Assembly: GCF_964355755.1 (NCBI RefSeq)
Contig: NC_092671.1
Location: 21,666,001 to 21,730,000 of the forward strand
Direction of reading: 5' to 3'
DNA: 64,000 nucleotides
Source: Antedon mediterranea
Taxonomy: Eukaryota > Echinodermata > Crinoidea > Comatulida > Antedonidae
The notes below the pieces were generated by a model. That model ran no database searches. It saw only the letters and a program-made list of their open reading frames with translations, and was not told the DNA's origin. Of this stretch, positions 1 to 10,820 are shown one piece after another (the stretch's first letter is position 1; the number at the start of each line of letters is the position of its first letter). Both the position numbers and the translations under genes were made by a program.

Positions 1-3000
1 ACGTTTTAGACCATTTTGTGATTTTCGAAAAAACTTGTTAACATAAAAACACCAAAGTGATTAGAATAGCTTCAAATCGCATTTGGAGACGTTTTAGACC
101 ATTTTGTGCATTTCGATGAAACTTGGTTACGCAAAAACATCAAAGTGCTTAAAATCACATTATAAACCGTTTTAGACCATTTTGAGCATATCGATAACAC
201 TTTTTACACAAAACACCAAAGTGCTTAGAATAGCTTCAAATCGCATTTGGAGACGTTTTAGACCATTTTGTGATTTTCGACAAAACTTTTTCACACAAAA
301 CACCAAAGTGCTTAGAATACCTTCAAATCGCATTTGGAGACGTTTTAGACCATTTTGTGATTTTCGACAAAACTTTTTCACACAAAACACCAAAGTGCTT
401 AGAATACCTTCAAATCGCATTTGGAGACGTTTTAGACCATTTTGTGATTTTCGAAAAAACTTGTTAACATAAAAACATCAAAATGTTTAGAATAGCTTCA
501 AATCACATTTGGAGACGTTTTAGACCATTTTGTGATTTTCGAAAAAACTTGTTAACACAAAAACACCAAAGTGATTAGAATAGCTTCAAATCGCATTTGG
601 AGACGTTTTAGACCAATTTGTGCATTTCGATGAAACTTGGTTACGCAAAAACATCAAAGTGCTTAAAATCACATTATAAACCGTTTTAGACCATTTTGAG
701 CATATCGATAACACTTTTCACACAAAAACATCAAAGAGCACAATATAGCTTAATATCTTATTTAAAAACGTTTTAGACCATTTTGAGCATTTCGACAAAA
801 CTTTTTCACACAAAACACCAAAGTGCTTAGAATAGCTTCAAATCGCATTTGGAGACGTTTTAGACCATTTTGTGATTTTCGAAAAAACTTGTTAACATAA
901 AAACATCAAAGTGCTAAGAATAGCTTCAAATCGCATTTGGAGACATTTTAGACCAATTAGTGATTTTCGAAAAAACTTGGTTACACAAAAACATCAAAGT
1001 GGTTAAAATCACATTATAAACCGTTTTAGACCATTTTGAGCATTTCGATAACACTTTTCACACAAAAACATCAAAGTGCTTAGAATAGCTTCAAATCGCA
1101 TTTGGAGACGTTTTAGACCATTTTGTGATTTTCGAAAAAAACTTTTTAACATAAAAACACCAAACTTCTAAGAATAGCTTCAAATCGCATATGGAGACAA
1201 TTTAGACCATTTTGTGATTTTCGAAAAAACTTGTTAACATAAAAACACCAAAGTGCTAAGAATAGCTTCAAATCGCATATGGAGACAATTTAGACCATTT
1301 TGTGATTTTCGAAAAAACTTGTTAACATAAAAACACCAAAGTGCTTAGAATACCTTCAAATCGCATTTGGAGACGTTTAAGACCATTTTGTGATTTTCGA
1401 AAAAACTTGTTAACATAAAAACACCAAAGTGCTTAGAATAGCTTCAAATCGCATTTGGAGACGTTTTAGACCAATTTGTGATTTTCGAAAAAACTTGGTT
1501 ACACAAAAACATCAAAGTGGATAAAAGCACATTATAAACCGTTTTAGACCATTTTGAGCATTTCGATAACACATTTCACACAAAAACATCAAAGAGCACA
1601 AAATAGCTTAATACCGTATTTAAAAACGTTTTAAACCATTTTGAGCATTTCGACAAAACTTTTTCACACAAAACACCAAAGTGTTTAGAAAAGCTTCAAA
1701 TCGCATTTGGAGACGTTTTAGACCATTTTGGGATTTTCGAAAAAACTTGTTAACATAAAAACACCAAAGTGCTTAGAATAGCTTCAAATCGCATTTGAAG
1801 ACGTTTTAGACCATTTTGTAATTTTCGAAAAAACTTGTTAACATAAAAACACCAAAATGTTTAGAATAGCTTCAAATCGCATTTGGAGACGTTTTAGACC
1901 ATTTTGTGATTTTCGAAAAAACTTGTTAACACAAAAACACCAAAGTGATTAGAATAGCTTCAAATCGCATTTGGAGACGTTTTAGACCATTTTGTGATTT
2001 TCGAAAAAACTTGTTAACATAAAAACACTAAAGTGATTAGAATAGCTTCAAATCGCATTTGGAGACGTTTTAGACCATTTTGTGCATTTCGATGAAACTT
2101 GGTTACGCAAAAACATCAAAGTAATAATCACATTATAAACAGTTTTAGACCATTTTGAGCATATCGATAAAACTTTTTACACAAAACACCAAAGTGCTTA
2201 GAATAGCTTCAAATCGCATTTGGAGACGTTTTAGACCATTTTGTGATTTTCGACAAAACTTTTTCACACAAAACACCAAAGTGCTTAGAATACCTTCAAA
2301 TCGCATTTGGAGACGTTTTAGACCATTTTGTGATTTTCGAAAAAACTTGTTAACATAAAAACATCAAAGTGTACAGATTAGCTTCAAATCGCATTTGGAG
2401 ACGTTTTAGACCATTTTGTGATTTTCGAAAAAACTTGTTAACATAAAAACACCAAAGTGCTTAGAATAGCTTCAAATCGCATTAGGAGACGTTTTAGACC
2501 ATTTTGTTATTTTCGAAAAAACTTGTTAACATAAAAACACCAAAATGTTTAGAATAGCTTCAAATCGCATTTGGAGACGTTTTAGACCATTTTGTGATTT
2601 TCGAAAAAACTTGTTAACATAAAAACACCAAAGTGCTTAGAATACCTTCAAATCGCATTTGGAGACGTTTTAGACCATTTTGTGATTTTCCAAAAAACTT
2701 GTTAACATAAAAACATCAAAGTGTACAGAATAGCTTCAAATCGCATTTGGAGACGTTTTAGACCATTTTGTGATTTTCGAAAAAACTTGTTAACATAAAA
2801 ACACCAAAGTGCTTAGAATAGCTTCAAATCGCATTAGGAGACGTTTTAGACCATTTTGTGATTTTCGAAAAAACTTGTTAACATAAAAACACCAAAGTGC
2901 TTAGAATAGCTTCAAATCGCATTTGGAGACGTTTTAGACCATTTTGTGATTTTCGAAAAAACTTGTTAACACAAAAACACCAAAGTGATTAGAATAGCTT

Positions 3001-4145
3001 CAAATCGCATTTGGAGACGTTTTAGACCAATTTGTGCATTTCGATGAAACTTGGTTACGCAAAAACATCAAAGTGCTTAAAATCACATTATAAACCGTTT
3101 TAGACCATTTTGAGCATATCGATAACACTTTTCACACAAAAACATCAAAGAGCACAATATAGCTTAATATCTTATTTAAAAACGTTTTAGACCATTTTGA
3201 GCATTTCGACAAAACTTTTTCACACAAAACACCAAAGTGCTTAGAATAGCTTCAAATCGCATTTGGAGACGTTTTAGACCATTTTGTGATTTTCGAAAAA
3301 ACTTTTTCACACAAAACACCAAAGTGCTTAGAATACCTTCAAATCGCATTTGGAGACGTTTTAGACCATTTTGTGATTTTCGAAAAAACTTGTTAACATA
3401 AAAACATCAAAGTGTACAGAATAGCTTCAAATCGCATTTGGAGACGTTTTAGACCATTTTGTGATTTTCGAAAAAACTTGTTAACATAAAAACACCAAAG
3501 TGCTTAGAATAGCTTCAAATCGCATTAGGAGACGTTTTAGACCATTTTGTGATTTTCGAAAAAACTTGTTAACACAAAAACACCAAAGTGCTTAGAATAG
3601 CTTCAAATCGCATTTGGAGACGTTTTAGACCATTTTGTGATTTTCGAAAAAACTTGTTAACATTAAAACACCAAAATGTTTAGAATAGCTTCAAATCGCA
3701 TTTGGAGACGTTTTAGACCATTTTGTGATTTTCGAAAAAACTTGTTAACACAAAAACACCAAAGTGATTAGAATAGCTTCAAATCGCATTTGGAGACGTT
3801 TTAGACCATTTTGTGCATTTCGATGAAACTTGGTTACGGAAAAACATCAAAGTGCTTAAAATCACATTATAAACCGTTTTAGACCATTTTGAGCATATCG
3901 ATAACACTTTTCACACAAAAACATCAAAGAGCACAATATAGCTTAATATCGTATTTAAAAACGTTTTAGACCATTTTGAGCATTTCGACAAAACTTTTTC
4001 ACACAAAACACCAAAGTGCTTAGAATAGCTTCAAATCGCATTTGGAGACGTTTTAGACCATTTTGTGATTTTCGAAAAAACTTGTTAACATAAAAACATC
4101 AAAGTGCTAAGAATAGTTTCAAATCGAATTTGGAGACATTTTAGA

Positions 4146-5190
4146 CCAATTAGTGATTTTCGAAAAAACTTGGTTACACAAAAACATCAAAGTGGTTAAA
4201 ATCACATTATAAACCGTTTTAGACCATTTTGAGCATTTCGATAACACTTTTCACACAAAAACATCAAAGTGCTTAGAATAGCTTCAAATCGCATTTGGAG
4301 ACGTTTTAGACCATTTTGTGATTTTCGAAAAAAACTTTTTAACATAAAAACACCAAACTGCTAAGAATAGCTTCAAATCGCATATGGAGACAATTTAGAC
4401 CATTTTGTGATTTTCGAAAAAACTTGTTAACATAAAAACACCAAAGTGCTTAGAATACCTTCAAATCGCATTTGGAGACATTTTAGACCATTTTGTGATT
4501 TTCGAAAAAACTTGTTAACATAAAAACATCAAAGTGCTAAGAATAGCTTCCAATCGCATTTGTAGACGTTTTAGACCATTTTGTGATTTTCGAAAACAAC
4601 TTGTTAACATAAAAACACCAAAGTGCTTAGAATAGCTTCAAATCGCATTTGGAGACGTTTTAGACCATTTTGTGATTTTCGAAAAAACTTGTTAACATAA
4701 AAACATCAAAGTGCTAAGAATAGCTTCAAATCGAATTTGGAGACATTTTAGACCAATTAGTGATTTTCGAAAAAACTTGGTTACACAAAAACATCAAAGT
4801 GGTTAAAATCACATTATAAACCGTTTTAGACCATTTTGAGCATTTCGATAACACTTTTCACACAAAAACATCAAAGTGCTTAGAATAGCTTCAAATCGCA
4901 TTTGGAGACGTTTTAGACCATTTTGTGATTTTCGAAAAAAACTTTTTAACATAAAAACACCAAACTGCTAAGAATAGCTTCAAATCGCATATGGAGACAA
5001 TTTAGACCATTTTGTGATTTTCGAAAAAACTTGTTAACATAAAAACACCAAAGTGCTTAGAATACCTTCAAATCGCATTTGGAGACATTTTAGACCATTT
5101 TGTGATTTTCGAAAAAACTTGTTAACATAAAAACATCAAAGTGCTAAGAATAGCTTCCAATCGCATTTGGAGACGTTTTAGACCATTTTG
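4146..5190. repeat. 607-bp local tandem duplication in the satellite
   Basis: The marker ccaattagtgatt recurs at 4146 and 4753, an offset of 607 bp, equal to about seven monomers including one 78-bp type E. The series of monomers after it (gagcatttcgataac, gaaaaaaactttttaac, catatggagacaattt, cttccaatcgc) is repeated. The second copy is partial: it diverges after about 5190. The copies differ at a few bases, for example ttgtagacg versus ttggagacg at 4560 and its partner. Breakpoints are approximate. Confidence 0.8.
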
Positions 5191-5601
5191 TGATTTTCGA
5201 AAAAACTTGTTAACATAAAAACACCAAAGTGATTAGAATAGCTTCAAATCGCATTTGGAGACGTTTTAGACCATTTTGTGCATTTCGATGAAACTTGGTT
5301 ACGCAAAAACATCAAAGTGCTTAAAATCACATTATAAACCGTTTTAGACCATTTTGAGCATATCGATAACACTTTTTACACAAAACACCAAAGTGCTTAG
5401 AATAGCTTCAAATCGCATTTGGAGACGTTTTAGACCATTTTGTGATTTTCGACAAAACTTTTTCACACAAAACACCAAAGTGCTTAGAATACCTTCAAAT
5501 CGCATTTGGAGACGTTTTAGACCATTTTGTGATTTTCGAAAAAACTTGTTAACATAAAAACATCAAAGTGTACAGAATAGCTTCAAATCGCATTTGGAGA
5601 C

Positions 5602-5689
5602 GTTTTAGACCATTTTGTGATTTTCGAAAAAACTTGTTAACATAAAAACACCAAAGTGCTTAGAATAGCTTCAAATCGCATTTGGAGAC
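5602..5689 (+). repeat. Type A satellite monomer, exemplar (88 bp)
   Basis: This is a clean example of the commonest monomer, counted from gttttagacc to the next gttttagacc. It carries the conserved box, then gtgattttcgaaaaaac, ttgttaacataaaaacacc, aaagtgcttagaatagc and ttcaaatcgcatttggagac. It contains three short dyads: ttttcgaaaa, gttaac, and caaat-cgc-atttg. Sub-variants differ mainly after aaag (tgctt, tgatt, tgtac, atgtt) and at ttaacat versus ttaacac. Because 88 is not a multiple of three, reading frame shifts at each repeat. Confidence 0.95.
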
Positions 5690-6107
5690 GTTTTAGACCA
5701 TTTTGTGATTTTCGAAAAAACTTGTTAACATAAAAACACCAAAGTGCTTAGAATAGCTTCAAATCGCATTAGGAGACGTTTTAGACCATTTTGTGATTTT
5801 CGAAAAAACTTGTTAACATAAAAACACCAAAGTGCTTAGAATAGCTTCAAATCGCATTTGGAGACGTTTTAGACCATTTTGTGATTTTCGAAAAAACTTG
5901 TTAACATAAAAAAAACAAAGTTCTTAAAATAGCTTCAAATCGCATTTGGAGACGTTTTAGACCATTTTGTGATTTTCGAAAAAACCTGTTAACATAAAAA
6001 CACCAAAGTGTTTAGAAAAGCTTCAAATCGCATTTGGAGACGTTTTAGACCATTTTGGGATTTTCGAAAAAACTTGTTAACATAAAAACACCAAAGTGCT
6101 TAGAATA

Positions 6108-6118
6108 TGGCCGAGCGG
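6108..6118 (+). promoter_or_regulatory. RNA polymerase III A box of SINE copy 1
   Basis: The bases tggccgagcgg fit the TRGCNNARYGG pattern of the internal Pol III promoter, within a tRNA-like D arm. It is the first sequence of the element after the satellite junction. Confidence 0.85.
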
Positions 6119-6173
6119 TTAAGGCAGGGGCGCCGTTTATCGTACCTAAAGAGCCAACAACAACATCGGCAAG

Positions 6174-6184
6174 GGTTCGAGGCC
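6174..6184 (+). promoter_or_regulatory. RNA polymerase III B box of SINE copy 1
   Basis: The bases ggttcgaggcc match GGTTCGANNCC exactly, corresponding to the T arm of the ancestral tRNA. Spacing from the A box is normal for a class II tRNA head, so the bipartite promoter appears intact. Confidence 0.87.
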
Positions 6185-6251
6185 GACTCGCTCCTAGTTC
6201 TGGTGGTGGAAAAAGTCTTCTCGGATAAGGACTATAAACCGTAGGTCCAGT

Positions 6252-6276
6252 GTACACAGTTATAACATGTGTGTAC
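6252..6276 (+). other. Inverted repeat in the middle of SINE copy 1
   Basis: A 7-bp perfect inverted repeat (gtacaca at 6252-6258, tgtgtac at 6270-6276) encloses 11 bases. Just upstream, ggac (6229-6232) and gtcc (6245-6248) form a shorter one. These could fold in the SINE RNA; function is unknown. Confidence 0.5.
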
Positions 6277-6359
6277 TTTAAATAACCCAGTTCATTATTC
6301 GAAAAAGAGTAGGGGGTTACCCCGGTGAACTGGTTCACACAATAGCCTCTGTATCAGGG

Positions 6360-6409
6360 GGATTACCACCTATCTGATAGGACAGTGATTAATTCACTAT
6401 TGGTAATCC
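6360..6409 (+). other. Predicted three-way-junction RNA fold near the 3' end of SINE copy 1
   Basis: A 9-bp perfect outer stem (ggattacca 6360-6368 with tggtaatcc 6401-6409) encloses two hairpins: cctat/atagg at 6369-6381 with a 3-nt loop, and agtga/tcact at 6384-6398 with a 5-nt loop. Nearly every base is used. Another 6-bp hairpin, gtgaac/gttcac, lies upstream at 6325-6338 but its 2-nt loop is too tight as drawn. SINE 3' ends are often the part recognised by the partner LINE reverse transcriptase, so the fold may serve that; this is inference. Confidence 0.6.
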
Positions 6410-6487
6410 TTGGCCACAGTGCCTAAAGACATAAAATAAAATAAAAATAAATAAATAAATAATAGCTTCAAATCGCATTTGGAGACG

Positions 6488-6491
6488 TTTT
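6488..6491 (+). terminator. First T-run downstream of SINE copy 1, possible Pol III stop
   Basis: No run of four T occurs on the sense strand between the A box and the end of the SINE tail. The first is the tttt of the satellite conserved box cgttttagacc. A Pol III transcript of the SINE would therefore be expected to end in the satellite. Four Ts is a minimal, sometimes weak, terminator in animals. Confidence 0.4.
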
Positions 6492-9400
6492 AGACCATTT
6501 TGTAATTTTCAAAATAACTTGTTAACATAAAAACACCAAAGTTCTTAGAATAGCTTCAAATCGCATTTGGAGACGTTTTAGACCATTTTGTGCATTTCGA
6601 TGAAACTTGGTTACACAAAAACATCAAAGTGCTTAAAATCACATTATAAACCGTTTTAGACCATTTGAGCATTTCGATAACACTTTTCACACAAAAACAT
6701 CAAAGTTCACAATATAGCTTAATATCCTATTTAAAAACGTTTTAGACCATTTTGAGCATTTCGACAAAACTTTTTCACACAAAACACCAAAGTGCTTAGA
6801 ATACCTTCAAATCGCATTTGGAGACGTTTTAGACAATTTTGTGATTTTCGAAAAAACTTGTTAACATAAAAACATCAAAGTTTACAGAATAGCTTCAAAT
6901 CGCATTTGGAGACGTTTTAGACAATTTTGTGATTTTCGAAAAAACTTGTTAACATAAAAACACCAAAGTGCTTAGAATAGCTTCAAATCGCATTGGGAGA
7001 CGTTTTAGACCATTTTGTGATTTTCGAAAAAACTTGTTAACATAAAAACACCAAAGTGCTTAGAATAGCTTCAAATCGCATTTGGAGACGTTTTAGACCA
7101 TTTTGTGATTTTCGAAAAAACTTGTTAACATAAAAACACCAAAGTTCTTAAAATAGCTTCAAATCGCATTTGGAGACGTTTTAGACCATTTTGTGATTTT
7201 CGAAAAAACTTGTTAACATAAAAACACCAAAGTGTTTAGAAAAGCTTCAAATCGCATTTGGAGACGTTTTAGACCATTTTGGGATTTTTGAAAAAACTTG
7301 TTAACATAAAAACACCAAAGTGCTTAGAATAGCTTCAAATCGCATTTGGAGACGTTTTAGACCATTTTGTAATTTTCAAAAAAACTTGTTAACATAAAAA
7401 CACCAAAGTTCTTAGAATAGCTTCAAATCGCATTTGGAGACGTTTTAGACCATTTTGTGCATTTCGATGAAACTTGGTTACACAAAAACATCAAAGTGCT
7501 TAAAATCACGTTATAAACCGTTTTAGACCATTTGAGCATTTCGATAACACTTTTCACACAAAAACATCAAAGGGCACAATATAGCTTAATATCCTATTTA
7601 AAAACGTTTTAGACCATTTTGAGCATTTCGACAAAACTTTTTCACACAAAACACCAAAGTGCTTAGAATACCTTCAAATCGCATTTGGAGACGTTTTAGA
7701 CAATTTTGTGATTTTCGAAAAAACTTAACATAAAAACATCAAAGTTTACAGAATAGCTTCAAATCGCTTTTGGAGACGTTTTAGACAATTTTGTGATTTT
7801 CGAAAAAACTTGTTAACATAAAAACACCAAAGTGCTTAGAATAGCTTCAAATCGCATTGGGAGACGTTTAAGACCATTTTGTGATTTTCGAAAAAACTTG
7901 TTAACATAAAAACATCAAAGTGTACAGAATAGCTTCAAATCGCATTTGGAGACGTTTTAGACCATTTTGTGATTTTCGAAAAAACTTGTTAACATAAAAA
8001 CACCAAAGTGCTTAGAATAGCTTCAAATCGCATTTGGAGACGTTTTAAACCATTTTGTGATTTTCGAAAAAACTTGTTAACATAAAAACACCAAAATGTT
8101 TAGAATAGCTTCAAATCGCATTTGGAGACGTTTTAGACCATTTTGTGATTTTCGAAAAAACTTGTTAACACAAAAACACCAAAGTGATTAGAATAGCTTC
8201 AAATCGCATTTGGAGACGTTTTAGACCATTTTGTGATTTTCGAAAAAACTTGTTAACATAAAAACACCAAAGTGATTAGAATAGCTTCAAATCGCATTTG
8301 GAGACGTTTTAGACCATTTTGTGCATTTCGATGAAACTTGGTTACGCAAAAACATCAAAGTGCTTAAAATCACATTATAAACCGTTTTAGACCATTTTGA
8401 GCATATCGATAACACTTTTTACACAAAACACCAAAGTGCTTAGAATAGCTTCAAATCGCATTTGGAGACGTTTTAGACCATTTTGTGATTTTCGACAAAA
8501 CTTTTTCACACAAAACACCAAAGTGCTTAGAATACCTTCAAATCGCATTTGGAGACGTTTTAGACCATTTTGTGATTTTCGAAAAAACTTGTTAACATAA
8601 AAACATCAAAATGTTTAGAATAGCTTCAAATCACATTTGGAGACGTTTTAGACCATTTTGTGATTTTCGAAAAAACTTGTTAACACAAAAACACCAAAGT
8701 GATTAGAATAGCTTCAAATCGCATTTGGAGACGTTTTAGACCAATTTGTGCATTTCGATGAAACTTGGTTACGCAAAAACATCAAAGTGCTTAAAATCAC
8801 ATTATAAACCGTTTTAGACCATTTTGAGCATATCGATAACACTTTTCACACAAAAACATCAAAGAGCACAATATAGCTTAATATCTTATTTAAAAACGTT
8901 TTAGACCATTTTGAGCATTTCGACAAAACTTTTTCACACAAAACACCAAAGTGCTTAGAATAGCTTCAAATCGCATTTGGAGACGTTTTAGACCATTTTG
9001 TGATTTTCGAAAAAACTTGTTAACATAAAAACATCAAAGTGCTAAGAATAGCTTCAAATCGCATTTGGAGACATTTTAGACCAATTAGTGATTTTCGAAA
9101 AAACTTGGTTACACAAAAACATCAAAGTGGTTAAAATCACATTATAAACCGTTTTAGACCATTTTGAGCATTTCGATAACACTTTTCACACAAAAACATC
9201 AAAGTGCTTAGAATAGCTTCAAATCGCATTTGGAGACGTTTTAGACCATTTTGTGATTTTCGAAAAAAACTTTTTAACATAAAAACACCAAACTTCTAAG
9301 AATAGCTTCAAATCGCATATGGAGACAATTTAGACCATTTTGTGATTTTCGAAAAAACTTGTTAACATAAAAACACCAAAGTGCTAAGAATAGCTTCAAA

Positions 9401-10436
9401 TCGCATATGGAGACAATTTAGACCATTTTGTGATTTTCGAAAAAACTTGTTAACATAAAAACACCAAAGTGCTTAGAATACCTTCAAATCGCATTTGGAG
9501 ACGTTTAAGACCATTTTGTGATTTTCGAAAAAACTTGTTAACATAAAAACACCAAAGTGCTTAGAATAGCTTCAAATCGCATTTGGAGACGTTTTAGACC
9601 AATTTGTGATTTTCGAAAAAACTTGGTTACACAAAAACATCAAAGTGGATAAAAGCACATTATAAACCGTTTTAGACCATTTTGAGCATTTCGATAACAC
9701 ATTTCACACAAAAACATCAAAGAGCACAAAATAGCTTAATATCGTATTTAAAAACGTTTTAAACCATTTTGAGCATTTCGACAAAACTTTTTCACACAAA
9801 ACACCAAAGTGTTTAGAAAAGCTTCAAATCGCATTTGGAGACGTTTTAGACCATTTTGGGATTTTCGAAAAAACTTGTTAACATAAAAACACCAAAGTGC
9901 TTAGAATAGCTTCAAATCGCATTTGAAGACGTTTTAGACCATTTTGTAATTTTCGAAAAAACTTGTTAACATAAAAACACCAAAATGTTTAGAATAGCTT
10001 CAAATCGCATTTGGAGACGTTTTAGACCATTTTGTGATTTTCGAAAAAACTTGTTAACATAAAAACACCAAAGTGCTTAGAATAGCTTCAAATCGCATTA
10101 GGAGACGTTTTAGACCATTTTGTGATTTTCGAAAAAACTTGTTAACATAAAAACACCAAAGTGCTTAGAATAGCTTCAAATCGCATTTGGAGACGTTTTA
10201 GACCATTTTGTGATTTTCGAAAAAACTTGTTAACATAAAAAAAACAAAGTTCTTAAAATAGCTTCAAATCGCATTTGGAGACGTTTTAGACCATTTTGTG
10301 ATTTTCGAAAAAACCTGTTAACATAAAAACACCAAAGTGTTTAGAAAAGCTTCAAATCGCATTTGGAGACGTTTTAGACCATTTTGGGATTTTCGAAAAA
10401 ACTTGTTAACATAAAAACACCAAAGTGCTTAGAATA

Positions 10437-10447
10437 TGGCCGAGCGG
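10437..10447 (+). promoter_or_regulatory. RNA polymerase III A box of SINE copy 2
   Basis: Identical to the A box of copy 1 (tggccgagcgg), at the start of the element. Confidence 0.85.
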
Positions 10448-10502
10448 TTAAGGCAGGGGCGCCGTTTATCGTACCTAAAGAGCCAACAACAACATCGGCA
10501 AG

Positions 10503-10513
10503 GGTTCGAGGCC
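10503..10513 (+). promoter_or_regulatory. RNA polymerase III B box of SINE copy 2
   Basis: Identical to the B box of copy 1 (ggttcgaggcc), matching GGTTCGANNCC in full. Confidence 0.87.
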
Positions 10514-10688
10514 GACTCGCTCCTAGTTCTGGTGGTGGAACAAGTCTTCTCGGATAAGGACTATAAACCGTAGGTCCAGTGTACACAGTTATAACATGTG
10601 TGTACTTTAAATAACCCAGTTCATTATTCGAAAAAGAGTAGGGGGTTACCCCGGTGAACTGGTTCACACAATAGCCTCTGTATCAGGG

Positions 10689-10738
10689 GGATTACCACCT
10701 ATCTGATAGGACAGTGATTAATTCACTATTGGTAATCC
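10689..10738 (+). other. Predicted three-way-junction RNA fold in SINE copy 2
   Basis: The outer stem (10689-10697 with 10730-10738) and inner hairpins (10698-10710 and 10713-10727) are unchanged from copy 1. With so recent a duplication, this preservation does not itself show selection. Confidence 0.55.
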
Positions 10739-10816
10739 TTGGCCACAGTGCCTAAAGACATAAAATAAAATAAAAATAAATAAATAAATAATAGCTTCAA
10801 ATCGCATTTGGAGACG

Positions 10817-10820
10817 TTTT
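10817..10820 (+). terminator. First T-run downstream of SINE copy 2
   Basis: As for copy 1, the first tttt after the promoter lies in the satellite box following the A-rich tail. Confidence 0.35.

Larger units (their letters stand above)
6108..6460 (+). mobile_element. tRNA-derived SINE inserted in a satellite monomer, copy 1
   Basis: The satellite monomer is interrupted after agaata by 353 bp of unrelated, more GC-rich DNA, and resumes with gcttcaaatcg. The insert has a tRNA-like head with a perfect A box and B box 55 bp apart; the ggccgagcggttaaggc part looks like the D arm of a tRNA-Leu or tRNA-Ser. A middle part holds ggataaggactataaacc and gtaggtcc, which from memory resembles the central domain of Meta-SINEs described in bivalves and other animals; this needs a database match. 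A structured 3' part follows, then an (aaat)n-type tail. The 5' end starts at the A box, so the first seven or so tRNA bases are missing, as expected of a 5'-truncated insertion. A 4-bp aata on both sides (6104-6107 and 6461-6464) may be a target-site duplication, but the tail makes this uncertain. It encodes no protein; the open frame on the minus strand opens only at a GTG and crosses into satellite. Confidence 0.88.
5691..10019. repeat. 4.33-kb tandem duplication, left copy (carries SINE copy 1)
   Basis: The sequence from about 5.69 kb to 10.02 kb recurs immediately to its right at an offset of 4329 bp. The shared content includes the whole SINE, the flanking monomers with aaaaaacaaagttctt, and the following series of rarer monomers (gggatttt, gtaattttcaaaa, ttaaaatcacgttataaacc). 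The left copy retains two 88-bp monomers near 8.1 kb that the right copy lacks. The breakpoint can be placed only to about 9989-10058, because the sequences on both sides are identical there. Confidence 0.9.
10437..10789 (+). mobile_element. tRNA-derived SINE, copy 2 (duplicated with the satellite)
   Basis: This copy is the same 353-bp element at the same position of the same monomer type, at the 4329-bp offset of the surrounding satellite duplication. I noticed a single base difference inside the SINE: ggtggaacaag here against ggtggaaaaag in copy 1. Since both flanks are also shared over kilobases, this copy arose by duplication of satellite DNA, not by a second retrotransposition. A box, B box, inverted repeats and A-rich tail are all retained; the possible aata target duplication is at 10433-10436 and 10790-10793. 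Confidence 0.9.

Noticed and set aside
182-472. Recurrent 62-96-codon open frames (about 20 along the array) with a 29-residue repeat
   Set aside because: They arise where 87-bp (29-codon) D-like monomers keep frame open. The plus-strand frames open at TTG rather than ATG, end as soon as an 88-bp monomer shifts frame, and follow satellite identity rather than coding constraint.
6108-6184. Functional tRNA-Leu or tRNA-Ser gene
   Set aside because: The acceptor stem is missing on the 5' side, no anticodon arm or complete cloverleaf can be drawn, and the sequence continues into SINE body and an A-rich tail.
6045-6338. 97-codon minus-strand frame over the SINE (and its copy at 10374-10667)
   Set aside because: It opens at GTG, runs antisense to the tRNA-like head and into satellite, and is present twice only because the SINE was duplicated with its flank.
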